Positions 10,606 through 20,485 of a stretch of 64,000 nucleotides of DNA are shown in pieces. The position numbers were made by a program, and so were the translations under genes. The DNA comes from Lathyrus oleraceus (lineage: Eukaryota; Streptophyta; Magnoliopsida; Fabales; Fabaceae): the NCBI RefSeq assembly GCF_024323335.1, contig NC_066585.1, positions 345,159,846-345,223,845 of the forward strand, in the 5' to 3' direction. Positions within the stretch are counted from its first letter, which is position 1; the number at the start of each line of letters is the position of its first letter. A model generated the notes under the pieces. That model made no database searches. It worked only from the letters and a program-made list of their open reading frames with translations, and was not told the origin of the DNA.

Positions 10606-11797
10606 GCTCAACATAAGAAGACGATCGGACATATTGAATAAAACCAAGTAGTCCTCAGAGAGGCTATGGAACTGATGAAAGGAAGTGTGGATGAAATCAA
10701 GGGACCTAAATTTGACAAGTATAAGGGAGTCGCATATCCTAAAACTCATCTGAAGACTTACGTCAGAAAGATGGTTTCCCACACGAGGGATGACAAATTG
10801 TTAATCCATTACTTCCATGACAGTCTTAGTGGGGGCATCGCTAGAAGGGCACATACAATTGGAGCAAAGTCGTATTCAATCTTGGAAAGACTTAGCTAAA
10901 TCTTTCATCAAGCATTACCACTACAACTCCGACATGGCTCCTAACCGCAACCAATTGACAAATATCTCCCAAAAAGACAAAGAAACTTTCAAGGAATACG
11001 CCTAGAGATGGAGAGAATTAGCTGCTAGAGTCTAACCTCCTTGGTTGGATCGAGAAATTATTGAAATGTTTATGAACACTCTTCAAAATACATTTTATTA
11101 AAAGATGGTTGGGACTGTCTCTACAAGTTTCTCTGACTTGGTCATCATAGGGGAACGTATCGAGGCTGGTTTAAAAGCTGGTAAAATTCCAGGTACTGTG
11201 ACTAATACAAAGTAGCATACTCCTAATTTTCCGAAGAAGAAAGAAGGTGAGACGAATGTTGTCTCAGAACACCACGAAAAAAAAGGGTACTACTATGCAC
11301 CTACACCCTACTATCAGGTTATAACAGTAGCACCTTCACCATGTCAATAGCAACTCAACAACCATGGATGACTCCTGAACAAAAGTTCCAACCATATCAG
11401 CAGCAATAACAACCTTATGTGCCTCATCGACTGAAACAATACACGAAGGCTCTGAGGAGGTTTGATCACATCCCAATGCCTTACAGTCAGTTACTACAAA
11501 TATCTACTTAGAGGTTCGTTGGTTGAGCTCAAATCGCTCGAACCTCCTCACCACCCATTTTCGCCAAACTATGATGAAAATGCAAGGTGTGAGTATCATG
11601 ATGGATCCACAGGGCACACTCTAAAGAACTGTCGGGATTTCAAGAATAAGGTGCATGACCTGATAGATTCTCAAGTTATCACTTTCGACAAGCCCACACT
11701 TAATGTCAATACAAACCCTATGTCTACGCATGTGGGTCCATCTATGAACATTCTTGAAAACTTTAGTGGTCAAAAGTTTGTCAGAAAAGTGGAATAG
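10606..11797 (+). pseudogene. Ogre gag (capsid and zinc-knuckle region)
   Basis: Recognisable gag words are FDKYKGVAYPKTHLKTYVRK, LLIHYFHDSLSG, FIKHYHYNSDMAPNR and QKDKETFKEYA, which parallel the gag of the nested Ogre (FEKYKGNSCPLIHLVMYARK, LLIHYFQDSLTG, VKQYKYNMDMAPDR). The nucleocapsid-like end is at 11568-11640: YDENARCEYHDGSTGHTLKN ending in a Cys, so a C…H…H…C arrangement is kept. Several stops and a frameshift near 10860 make it non-functional. Confidence 0.8.
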
Positions 11798-12029
11798 GTG
11801 AAGACTCTGATAAGTATCTTTAAGGAACGTTTATTGAAGCATGGTTTCCTTCTAAAGCATAATAATTCCTTCAAGAAAACTCTACAACAACTTATAAATC
11901 AAGGAGTATACAAAATTGGACTCCTCTCCAAAGAATAATGTGTGGCTGCTATTGACAAAAATGGAAGAACGATAAGGCCTTTGGTGATTCCTTTGCAAAG
12001 TCCAAGGAAGAGCCTACAATAAGGCCTTG

Positions 12030-12797
12030 CATATTTTTATTAGGTGTATGAACACTCACTTATCTAGAATTTTGATTGATAATGGGTCATCCCTGAATGT
12101 AATACTAAAGACTTTTTTGATAAACTGACAATAGAGGGTGTTGTACTAAAACCCAGTCCAATGATAGTTAGAGCCTTAGATGGTTCTCAAAGATCTTATT
12201 TGGGGAGGTGGGTCTTCTGATAAACATTATGCCTCATACATTCTATGTTTCCTTTCAGGTTATAAATATAGGACATGCATACACATGTCTACTTGGAAGG
12301 TCATGGATCCATACTGCCAGGGAAGAAGATATCTTGTGAGTCATCTAGCTTTATACCAATATATTGAAGGTGGGGAAGAGAGTCTATTAACGTCATTCCA
12401 GGCCCTAGAAGTTTCTGTTGTCACCACCCATCCGGGTGAGAAAATCAAGAAGCTTGATACCTTTGTGACATCTTGGAGGGACTTAGAAGCCGTTGTAGGT
12501 TGTGGAAACCCTGAAGGTTGCGGCAAGATGTTGAAAATTCTAGAGAAGAAGGACCTATATGGTTTGAGCTATCAACTATCCGAAGATGGAAAGACTATGA
12601 GGCATGAAAGAAAGATTCCTCACATTCTAAAGACTTTCATTATTGTTGGGTTCGAACATGACAAACAAGTGTTTGTGGTACGCATCAAGAACAACAGTGA
12701 GGGGACATCAAACTTTGTCTACGACTGTGCCCCGAGTGAAGAACTCAACAGTTGGACCGTTGTGGAGATCCCAGAGGTTTATTTCCCTTTAAAGTAA
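12030..12797 (+). pseudogene. Ogre retropepsin-type protease region
   Basis: The protease active-site block reads LIDNGSSLNV near 12073-12100; this Asp-Asn-Gly variant of DTG/DSG is usual in the Ogre/Tat group. It is followed by MIVRALDGSQRSYLGEVGLL, HTFYVSFQV and YTCLLGRSWIH. A frameshift moves the reading into 12180-12797, which continues with SHLALYQYIEGGEESLLTSF and a linker towards RT (ALEVSVVTTHPGEK …). The linker end at 12797 is an in-frame stop. In intact Ogre the region between protease and RT contains an intron; I cannot place one here. Confidence 0.7.
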
Positions 12798-13079
12798 TTT
12801 TTCTATTTTTAAATCCCTATGTCTTTCCTGAGGCATAGTGGTAGCTTGTAAGGGCCCTCATTTGTTTTAAATTTTGTTTTTCATTAATATAAGTTGTTTT
12901 TGCATTCAATCAAGATCCTTTTTCTTTCACCACCTTTATTTTTTTCAAAATGGAAATATTTTCTTTCATATACACTTTTCAATCCATATTTTAAAAACAA
13001 AAGCATGATAAAACATGCATATCCACACCAATTGATAACGACAATGCTATAATCCAATATGACTTTGACCTTCCAATTA

Positions 13080-14340
13080 ACCAAGCCAGGGAGGATGGTG
13101 AGGAAGATTGTGAACTCCCTGAAGAGTTAGCCATACTATTAAGGCATGATTAAAAAATCATACAACCGCATCAGGAGTCGGTATAGATCATCAATCTCGG
13201 AACTGAGGAGAATCGGAAAGAAGTCAAGATAGGTGTTGCCCTAGAAGAAGTTGTGAAAAAGAAGCTTATTGAACTTTTGTATAAGTACACGGACGTGTTT
13301 TCTTGGTCGTATCAAGACATGCTTGGGTTGGATAGGAACATTGTTATGCACAAGTTGCCTCTCAAAGAAGAATGCCCTCCAGTTAAGCAGTAGCATCAAA
13401 GGACTAGACTAGACATGGCTCTCAAAATTCGTGAAGAACTCATCAAACAGTTCAACACGGGTTTCTTGGCCGTTGCAAAATATCCTCAATGGATTGCTAA
13501 CACTGCCAGTACCTAAGAAAGATGGAAAAGTGTGAATATGTGTGGACTACCGATACTTAAACAAAGCGAGCCCAAAAGACGGTCTCCCACTACCTCACTT
13601 TGATGTATTGGTAGACAACAAAACTCAGTTCTTAGTATTGTCTTTTATGGATGGTTTATTCGGATATAACCATATTAAAATGGATCTCGAAGATATGCCT
13701 TTCGGTTTTAAGAATGCAGAGGAAATATATCATCGAGAAATGGTTACTCTCTTTCATAACATGATTAATAAAAAGATTGAAGTATATGTGGATGATATGA
13801 TTGTTAAGTCTCAGTCAGAATACAATCATACCGTTCATCTGCAGAAGTTATTCGATTGTCTAAGGAAGTTCAAACTAAGGTTAAATCCTAACAAGTGCAC
13901 ATTTGGTGTAAGATCTAGAAAGTTATTGGGTTTCATTGTAAGTCAACGTGGAATCAAGGTCGACCCCGACAAGGTGAAATCTATACAAGAGATGCCAACT
14001 CCTAGAGTATAAAAAAGGTTTGTGGTTTCCTAGGTCGATTGAACTACATTGAGAGGTTCATATCGCACCTCACATCCACTTGTGAACCTATATTTGAATT
14101 ACTCAGAAGGAATCAAGTGATCAAGTGAAACAAAGACTACCAAGTAGCCGATAAAAACAAAAAATATTTTCAAGAGCCATATATCTTGGTTCCTCCAGTT
14201 CCAGTGATACCTCTCATATGTACCTAACAGTGCTTGATATTTTGATGGGTTGTGTACTGGGGAAACAAGATGAAACTGGTAGAAAAGACCATGTGGTTAA
14301 TAGCAATAAGTTCACAGATTGTGAATCTAGATACTCATAA
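13080..14340 (+). pseudogene. Ogre reverse transcriptase and RNase H remnant
   Basis: RT lead-in: VFSWSYQDMLGLDRNIVMHK at about 13298, then YRYLNKASPKDGLPLPHFDV, QFLVLSFMDGLFGYNHIKM, PFGFKNAEEIYHREMV and the catalytic YVDDMI at about 13785-13802, then LRLNPNKCTFGV and GFIVSQRGIKVDPDKV. The conserved RT block between IKMDLEDM and PFGF (normally with KT.F.T..G.F) is missing, apparently an in-frame deletion at ATG near 13692-13697. Stops and frameshifts occur at about 13393, 13510, 14010 and 14127. RNase H words (ILVPPVPVIPLI, SMGC-like MGCVLG, FTDCESRYS) end at about 14340; integrase is absent. Dead enzyme, firm family call. Confidence 0.85.
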
Positions 14341-15159
14341 CTTGAATAAATTAAGGACCAACACAGGATATCAAGTCACTTTATAGGTCACCTCAACCTA
14401 ATAGACACAGACATGGGCTGAGACAGCTTGTCAGGATACATCCGGAATAGGAGGCATCAGGATGGCTCGCATCTATTACACTTACTCAATTTCAACAAGA
14501 GGAGGAGTGTTGGGAAGTCGACATCCCCAAAAGTCCAATCATTCACAAATGGATCACTACAAGGTTCATTTGTGCATCATGACACACATAACATATCCAT
14601 GAGCATGGAACATTACACCATACGAATTCCAAACATACATAACAAAACATGCACGCATGACATATAATAAGGGTCAAGATACCTCGAAAAATCCAAAATC
14701 AATCCCCAACTAAGTCGGTGACTACTCTTCTACTAGGCTTACCCCTCTCTTGCCATTCATCATATCAAGTTTATCTTACATACCTTCCCCATATGAATTG
14801 GTTACAATCCCTATGTGAGCTTATTTCAGCAAGTAGGCTTATTAACTTCCTCAATAGACCTCCTCACAAGGTCTCATTTGCAGCATGCTCCCTAACAAAC
14901 TTTCCCGAGAGGAATTATGCTAGAACCTTCCCTAGCAAAGGATCATTCTAAAGGACCCACACTAACATGATCGTAAGAAACCTTACGTATCCTCAACAAT
15001 CATTTGTTCATGCACTAATCCTCGCACTAGTAACAATCCATCTATTCCAATCCCTGCATTGTTCTTTCTTACTCCAGCCCCGAGTAGGCCGCCTCTATTT
15101 TTTCTTAACTAAGGTACTGATACTTGTGTTGGTAAGAACCCCGTTTCTCCATGGCCTTG
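14341..15159. other. Ogre 3' untranslated region or unassigned DNA
   Basis: Noncoding. ORFs at 14428, 14718 and 14967 have no known domain, and their product is rich in residues expected from random AT/pyrimidine DNA. It lies between the truncated RNase H and the 28-bp minisatellite of the same element, so it is probably its 3' UTR. Confidence 0.4.
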
Positions 15160-15990
15160 TCCAAAACACCTTTCATTATCTAATTCGTCCGAAAATTTCT
15201 CCATTGTCTGATCCGTCCAAAAATTTCTCCATTATCTGGCCCATTTGGAAATTTCTCCATTATCTGGTCCGTTCAGAAATTTCTCCATTATCTGGTCCTT
15301 CAGAAATTTCTCCATTATCTGGTTCGACCAGAAGTTTCTCCATTATCTGGTTCGTCCAAAAAAATTTCCATTACCTGATCCATCCGTAGATTTCTCCTTT
15401 GTCTGGTACATCCGGAAATTACTCCATTGTTTGGTTCATCTGGAAATTTCTCCATTATGTGGTTCGTTCATAAATCTCTTCATTATTTGTTCCGCCCAAA
15501 AAATTTCCATAAATCTAGTTCGTCCGGAAACCTTTCCATTAAATCTGATATATCCGGAAATTTCTTCCATACCTCTGGTCCGTCCAGAATATTTTTATTT
15601 ATCTAGTATGTCAAGAAATCATTATATAAAATTTGGTTCGTCTGGAAATTTTTCGTCATTACCTCTGGTCCGTCCTAAACCCTTCAATTATATTCGGCCT
15701 CGTCCAGAACGATTTCAATTACCTCTGGTCCATCCGGAACATTTCAAACATCTCTGGTCTGTCTGGAACATTTCAACCATGTTTGGTCCGTCCAAAACTT
15801 TTCATTATCTCTGGTCCGTCCGGAACTCTTCGACTATCTCTACCATGTCCAGAATCTTTTCATTTACCTTTGGTTCGTAAGGAACTCTTTGATTATCCTT
15901 GGCCTCGTCTAGAATATTTCAACCATCTATGGTATGTCCGAAACACTTTGTTTATCTCTATCCTCGCCCAAAACACTCCATTCCAAGTCC
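15160..15990. repeat. 28-bp minisatellite (Ogre 3' tail)
   Basis: TCTCC recurs at 15198, 15226, 15254, 15282, 15309 and 15337, so the unit is 28 bp, about ATTATCTGGTCCGTCC plus AGAAATTTCTCC. To the right, units degenerate and lengthen (CTCTGGTCCGTCC cores at irregular ~35-60-bp spacing) up to about 15990. Because the unit is not a multiple of three, the long ORFs across it (14967-15389, 15245-15880, 15633-15998) are byproducts of the repeat and not genes. Confidence 0.9.
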
Positions 15991-16197
15991 TACCCTAGGA
16001 TCATTAGGACCAGATTAAAACTCGAAGGTACGTTAACTTGTGGATGGGCACCTGGCCACATATCCTCAATGAAATTAGTCATTCATACTGCTTTTCCTCC
16101 TAAAGGAAAAAAATAGGGGTCTTTCGGTATTTAATTATCCTCCACCACGGACGTGCGAAGACTTCATCTTTTCGCACTCCCGATTTTAAGGGTGATT

Positions 16198-16210
16198 AAA
16201 TAGGGGTAGC
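16198..16210 (+). promoter_or_regulatory. Polypurine tract of the Ogre element
   Basis: AAATAGGGGTAGC directly precedes the LTR start TATCATACCCCAATTTTGTC. It is nearly identical to AAATAGGGGCAGC at 34568-34580 before the nested Ogre 3' LTR. It would prime plus-strand DNA synthesis. Confidence 0.85.
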
Positions 16211-16980
16211 TATCATACCCCAATTTTGTCAGGGCATTTTACTATTATATGGGTTTCAATCATATTCTATTTCGAGTAAATGTGATAAACCATTTCGTAG
16301 TGAAGTGAAAATTCAAGATATGCAAGCATCAGGTCCCGGGTTCGAATCCTAGCTTTCTCATATTTTTTTAGTACGTTTTCTATTTAATTTCTATTTTTCA
16401 CCAAAAAAAATCAATTGCATTTTTATTTTATTAATTTTTATTTTTTTTGTTTTTTTAAATTAACATTTTTTAGATAAATATTATTTTTCCATTTTATGCA
16501 TTTTTATTTAAAAAGAGTAAAAAAAATCCAAAAAACAAATGTTATTCATATTATTTGTTCTATTTTATACAAAAAGAGTCAAAAAATCAAAATAAAAAAA
16601 AAATTCATTATCATATTGGTTTCGATTCCATTTTATTTGGATGGCTCATGAAAGTCCATTTAGTAGTGAATTGAGTGTATGGAGTTGCAAGTGTGAGTTC
16701 CTGGGTTTGAATCTTGTTGGAGTCTTTTATTTTATTTTGGTTTTTTCTCACTTTTCTTGTTTTATCCTGTTTACTTTCTCCTCTCTTTTTATCATAATTA
16801 TTGTTGCTATTTTATTTTTATTATTAGTTATCATTAAAATCTTTGTTGTTTCATATCATTAATTATTATGAAAAATCTGGAAAAACATATATATTATTAT
16901 TATTAGTTATTATCATACAAGAAAAAAGCAATCAATTGTTATCAATTACTATTAATCTTGTTATATATATAATCCTTCCC
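16211..16980 (+). mobile_element. Truncated 3' LTR of the plus-strand Ogre
   Basis: Starts after the polypurine tract with TATCATACCCCAATTTTG. It is only about 770 bp against 4-5 kb expected, so most is lost. It contains a diverged direct duplication: 16240-16380 and 16615-16745 share GGTTTCAAT/GGTTTCGAT, TAGTAGTGAA and GGGTTCGAATC/GGGTTTGAATC. Poly-A/T-rich DNA lies between. The end is set where chromovirus integrase begins. Confidence 0.65.
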
Positions 16981-17196
16981 CTTTCAACTGTATATGAAAT
17001 GATAGGTCAAAAAAGAATCCAAAACAAATTTATGGAGTTGCGATACACGATATACATCATGAAACCCGAATAGTGAAGGCAACAACGCTAACAGGTACGC
17101 CACATCACCTACCAGTCTTATGAGTTGATATGGTCCAACGTATCTCATACTCAACTTTATGGTCTTTAATAATCCCTTTAGTTTCAACGTTCGGGC
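16981..17196 (-). pseudogene. Chromovirus (Del/Tekay-like) integrase, C-terminal part
   Basis: The minus strand reads LKGLLKTIKLSMRYVGPYQL followed by VGDVAYLLALLPSLFGFHDV and YRVSQLHKFV. This is the GPY/F-type integrase C-terminus of plant Del/Tekay chromoviruses. The reading continues, after removal of the intervening copia element, at 41030-41650, which ends in DHIFLKVS just where this part begins. Target-site bases next to the copia LTRs are CGGGC on the left and AGGGA on the right, so the duplication is not clean. No chromodomain is visible at the lower-coordinate end; homology stops near 16984. Confidence 0.85.
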
Positions 17197-17626
17197 TGTT
17201 GGTGTAAGCCCTAGAGGCCAATACTTTTGATACTTGTATCGAATTATTTATTAATAATAAAAGGTTTTTCTTTATTATGTTTAATTAATAAAATCCCTAG
17301 AATAGCTAGTCCGTTTAATGTATCAAGTGTGACTTGATCATGAGATCCCATTAAACATAAGGACATCATTCTTAAAGTATTTGTAGTTGAGCTTTATTGT
17401 GAAGTGGGATAACATTAAAGCATTAAGACTATTATCTATATAGACTGATGATCACATCTCATGGATCATGGATAAGGAGTTATCAAGCCTTAAACATAGG
17501 TATGAGTATTAGGAGTAATATTTACACTGGATTGACCCACTATTAGAATACTACATGGAATGTTATGCAAAGTGTCATAAGTTATTCTCATGGTGAAAGT
17601 GGTGTATATCACCCTTCAACTTGAAA

Positions 17627-18174
17627 CCACTATGGACCCTAGATGTAGAGTTGAATGCTTTATTGTTGATCAAACATTATTCGTAATTGGATGACCATAA
17701 AGACAGTTGATGGGTACTCCACGAAATATGTTGAGGGACATGGGTGACCTAGATGGAATTTGTCCATCCTGCGTAACAGGATAAATGTCTAAGGGTCAAA
17801 TATTGAACTAGACAAGGATGACACAGTTTATGCCTTGTGTTCACTATATACATAAGGGAAAAAGGGTAATTGAATACACAAGTATTATCACAAAAATTAT
17901 CCACTATGGATCCTAGATGTAGAGTCGAATGCTTTATTGCTGATCAAACATTATTCGTAACTGGATGACCATAAAGACATTTGATGGGTACTCCACGAAA
18001 CATGTTGAGGGACATGGGAGACCTAGATGGAATTTGTCCATCCTGCGTAACAGGATAAATGTCTAAGGGTCAAATATTGAACTAGACAAGGATGACACGG
18101 TTTATGCCTTATGTTCAATATAGACATAAGGGAAAAAGGGTAATTGAATACACAAGTATTATCACAAAAAGGAA
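17627..18174 (+). repeat. 274-bp tandem duplication in the copia 5' LTR
   Basis: CCACTATGGACCCTAGATGT at 17627 and CCACTATGGATCCTAGATGT at 17901 begin two adjacent copies that stay closely similar to the end (…AGTATTATCACAAAAA). The 3' LTR has one copy (about 40088-40345). The duplication therefore arose in the 5' LTR after insertion, or was lost in the other LTR. Confidence 0.9.
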
Positions 18175-18568
18175 TTTGTCAAATCACATGACATTTTCGT
18201 GTCTTAGTTAGCAATATGTGTTGCTAGATACGCTCAATGTTTATTATGTTAAAAATGTGATTTAATATAATTGCCAATATCATGAAAATCTACAGGGTCA
18301 CACTCAAAAGGACGGATTGATGAGAGACAGAGTAAATAAGGAACACCGTAAGGTACAGTGCCCTTAAGTGAATTGTAGAATACTTTAAGGCACATTGCAC
18401 TTAAGTAGAATACAAAATGTGTAAGGTACCACGTGCTTAAGTGATTTTCGGTATATCATAAGATATGGGTCACATATACTTAAGTGGGTTTTTTAGCTTG
18501 TAGCCCACACAAATGGTTCTACAAATAGACTCCTTGTGCAGAAGCATTTCACTTGATAAAATTTCGTT

Positions 18569-18659
<91 letters not shown>

Positions 18660-18672
18660 TTCTCTCTCTCTC
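18569..18672. repeat. Compound (TC)n(TA)n(TC)n microsatellite
   Basis: Roughly 12 TC units, about 32 TA units, then TC again. The 3' LTR has only TTTTTCTCTCTCTGTCACTC at the equivalent place, so the expansion is local. ORFs 18470-18676 and 18513-18773 are translations of this repeat. Confidence 0.95.
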
Positions 18673-18910
18673 TCACTCACTCAAATCCTTCATTCATAGA
18701 AGCTAGCACTGGGACTAAAGGAATCCGTTCGTGTGGACTGAGTAGAGGCGTTGTCACAATTCAACGCTCATGATCACTCCTTAGATCTGCATCAAAGGTT
18801 TCAATCGCCATAAGAGGCAACGGTTTCTATCACTGATCATGCCCATTCATAAGGATCACTAAAGGAAAAATTTAATTTCCGTTGCATTTTGGATCGCAAT
18901 TTTCCTTCAA

Positions 18911-18923
18911 TGATATCAGAGTC
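18911..18923 (+). promoter_or_regulatory. Primer binding site of the copia element
   Basis: TGATATCAGAGTC lies 1 nt after the LTR end; the usual copia site complementary to initiator Met-tRNA is TGGTATCAGAGC. Two changes from the standard site. Confidence 0.8.
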
Positions 18924-20485
18924 ACTTACAAAACCATGCATCTGATAGTTGTTTATTTTCTGTATTAATACAATTAAAAGATAGAACTAATTAAAAATAA
19001 ATGAGTAATTAAATTTGGAATCATGTGTGTATGATTTGTATGATTGATGTTGACTATACTTTAGAATCTGATGTTAGTATGGTGAGCAGCGATGCATCGG
19101 TTGTCCATAGGTTACACAAATGAGATTGATCAATTTATATATATGATATAAGTAATTCTGATGCAAAATATAGTATATATCATATACTGTTTCTATTTCG
19201 TTCATTCAAACACTTAATGATTGTCATTCCTTTGAGCGATTAATGGTCATTTGCTTTGGAATTCGACATTAGTATGGTGAAGCAATGACATGTTGATCAA
19301 TCATACCGAATTATTAATCGAGGTGTGTTTGAAGGTATGAAATTGATGTAGTAGGATTCATGACGGTACAAGGGTTGTGCTGTCAAAGAGTTATGCGATT
19401 AGGATTGTGACTGCACAAGAGTTGTGCTTTAAAGTATCAAGTGTTGATGTGAAAAACGACGTCGATTTCAAACGGCAGTGGAACCCCCGACTAACTCTGT
19501 GTAGTGGGATCAATCGCCGAAATTTAATTTGGTTTATTTAATTAACTTAATTAAATTAATAATAATAATGTGTTTTTTAGTATTGTCTTGTGGTGATCAG
19601 TTATGGCCTTAGTTTTCCTTTATTTTGTATTTGGGATTTTAAAATATGGCTTGCGTGTCGTGCCTCTCTTTTAATCTCTTAATGTGACTTCTTTTCTCAT
19701 CTCACTCCCTTGTATGTAAAACAAGTTTCTTTTATGTAATGTAATGTTATGAAGAAAGATAAGAATACAATATTAAAGGAGGACAACCTTGAGGATCATG
19801 CTTGGAGAAGCTTAGATCATTATTAGGTTAGCTTAGGTTCTCTCATTGGCTTGGGAGAACAGTTGCGCTATGAGCCATAACTGTTTCATTTTGTATGTAT
19901 GTTGATGCATGTGAGAGACAATTTATATGATAAATAATTCGGTGAGATCAAAATAATTGTAAATTCCTTCAAATTAAATATTAAGTTTATGCTTTCCAAG
20001 TTTTAGCACTCATCAAGATTAGTATCGAATAATATAGGTTTCGCCTACGCAAGGTGCATGTTTTATATTAGTAAGGTGTGGTGGGATAATTGTAATATCC
20101 AATTGCTAAAACAATGGGTCAAACTTAACTAAACAAATTATAATAAGATTATATATGTTTAGAAGCAAGAGTTGGAAATGATCCATATGATGGATTGGAA
20201 TAAGGAGTTATTCACCCAACTAAAATATTCCAGTGTTGTATTAGATACAATTGGAAGGTGTTCCTACCTAAATAACCTAGTTTTGTGTAATCCACCTACA
20301 CGGACTTAAAACAAAGTGAAATGTGGATCTCGACCCACTAGAAAATCTTCCAACGGGATATTCCGGATCAAATGATAAGGGTCATTTGTTTTGATTAAAA
20401 TAGTGGGAGCATATTTAATTAAATTCCTAATTAAATATGTTATTATAATGATACTTATATTTTCATTATTTTCATGTAGATTACG
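18924..20485 (+). other. Copia leader between PBS and gag
   Basis: About 1.56 kb without coding signal, long for a copia leader. It is presumably transcribed leader of the element, but no motif decides this. Confidence 0.6.

Larger units (their letters stand above)
9136..16980 (+). mobile_element. Decayed plus-strand Ogre element (no 5' LTR)
   Basis: Domains in Ogre order on the plus strand: C-terminal ORF1 (9140-10243), gag (10606-11797), aspartic protease (12030-12797), RT (13080-14025), a scrap of RNase H (14157-14340), minisatellite tail (15160-15990), polypurine tract (16198-16210) and the first part of the 3' LTR (16211-16980). The 5' LTR, PBS and ORF1 N-terminus are missing on the left. 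Integrase is missing between RNase H and the tail. The 3' LTR is cut where a chromovirus fragment starts. Every coding part has stops or frameshifts. Confidence 0.8.
17197..18909 (+). repeat. 5' LTR of the copia element (1713 bp)
   Basis: It matches the 1367-bp 3' LTR at 39663-41029. It is about 346 bp longer, mainly because of an internal 274-bp tandem duplication (17627-18174) and an expanded TC/TA microsatellite (18569-18672). Where the 3' LTR has a TATAAATAG box (40736), this copy has TACAAATAG (near 18516), so its promoter motif is mutated. Confidence 0.93.

Noticed and set aside
14967..15998. Long overlapping ORFs (140, 211 and 121 codons)
   Set aside because: They translate the 28-bp minisatellite in several frames; products are repetitive with no domain.
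16335..16360. tRNA gene at the GGGTTCGAATCC motif
   Set aside because: No acceptor, D or anticodon stem can be built upstream in the flanking AT-rich sequence.
18470..18773. ORFs on both strands across the TC/TA run
   Set aside because: Pure dinucleotide translation (IYIYIY, SLSLSL).
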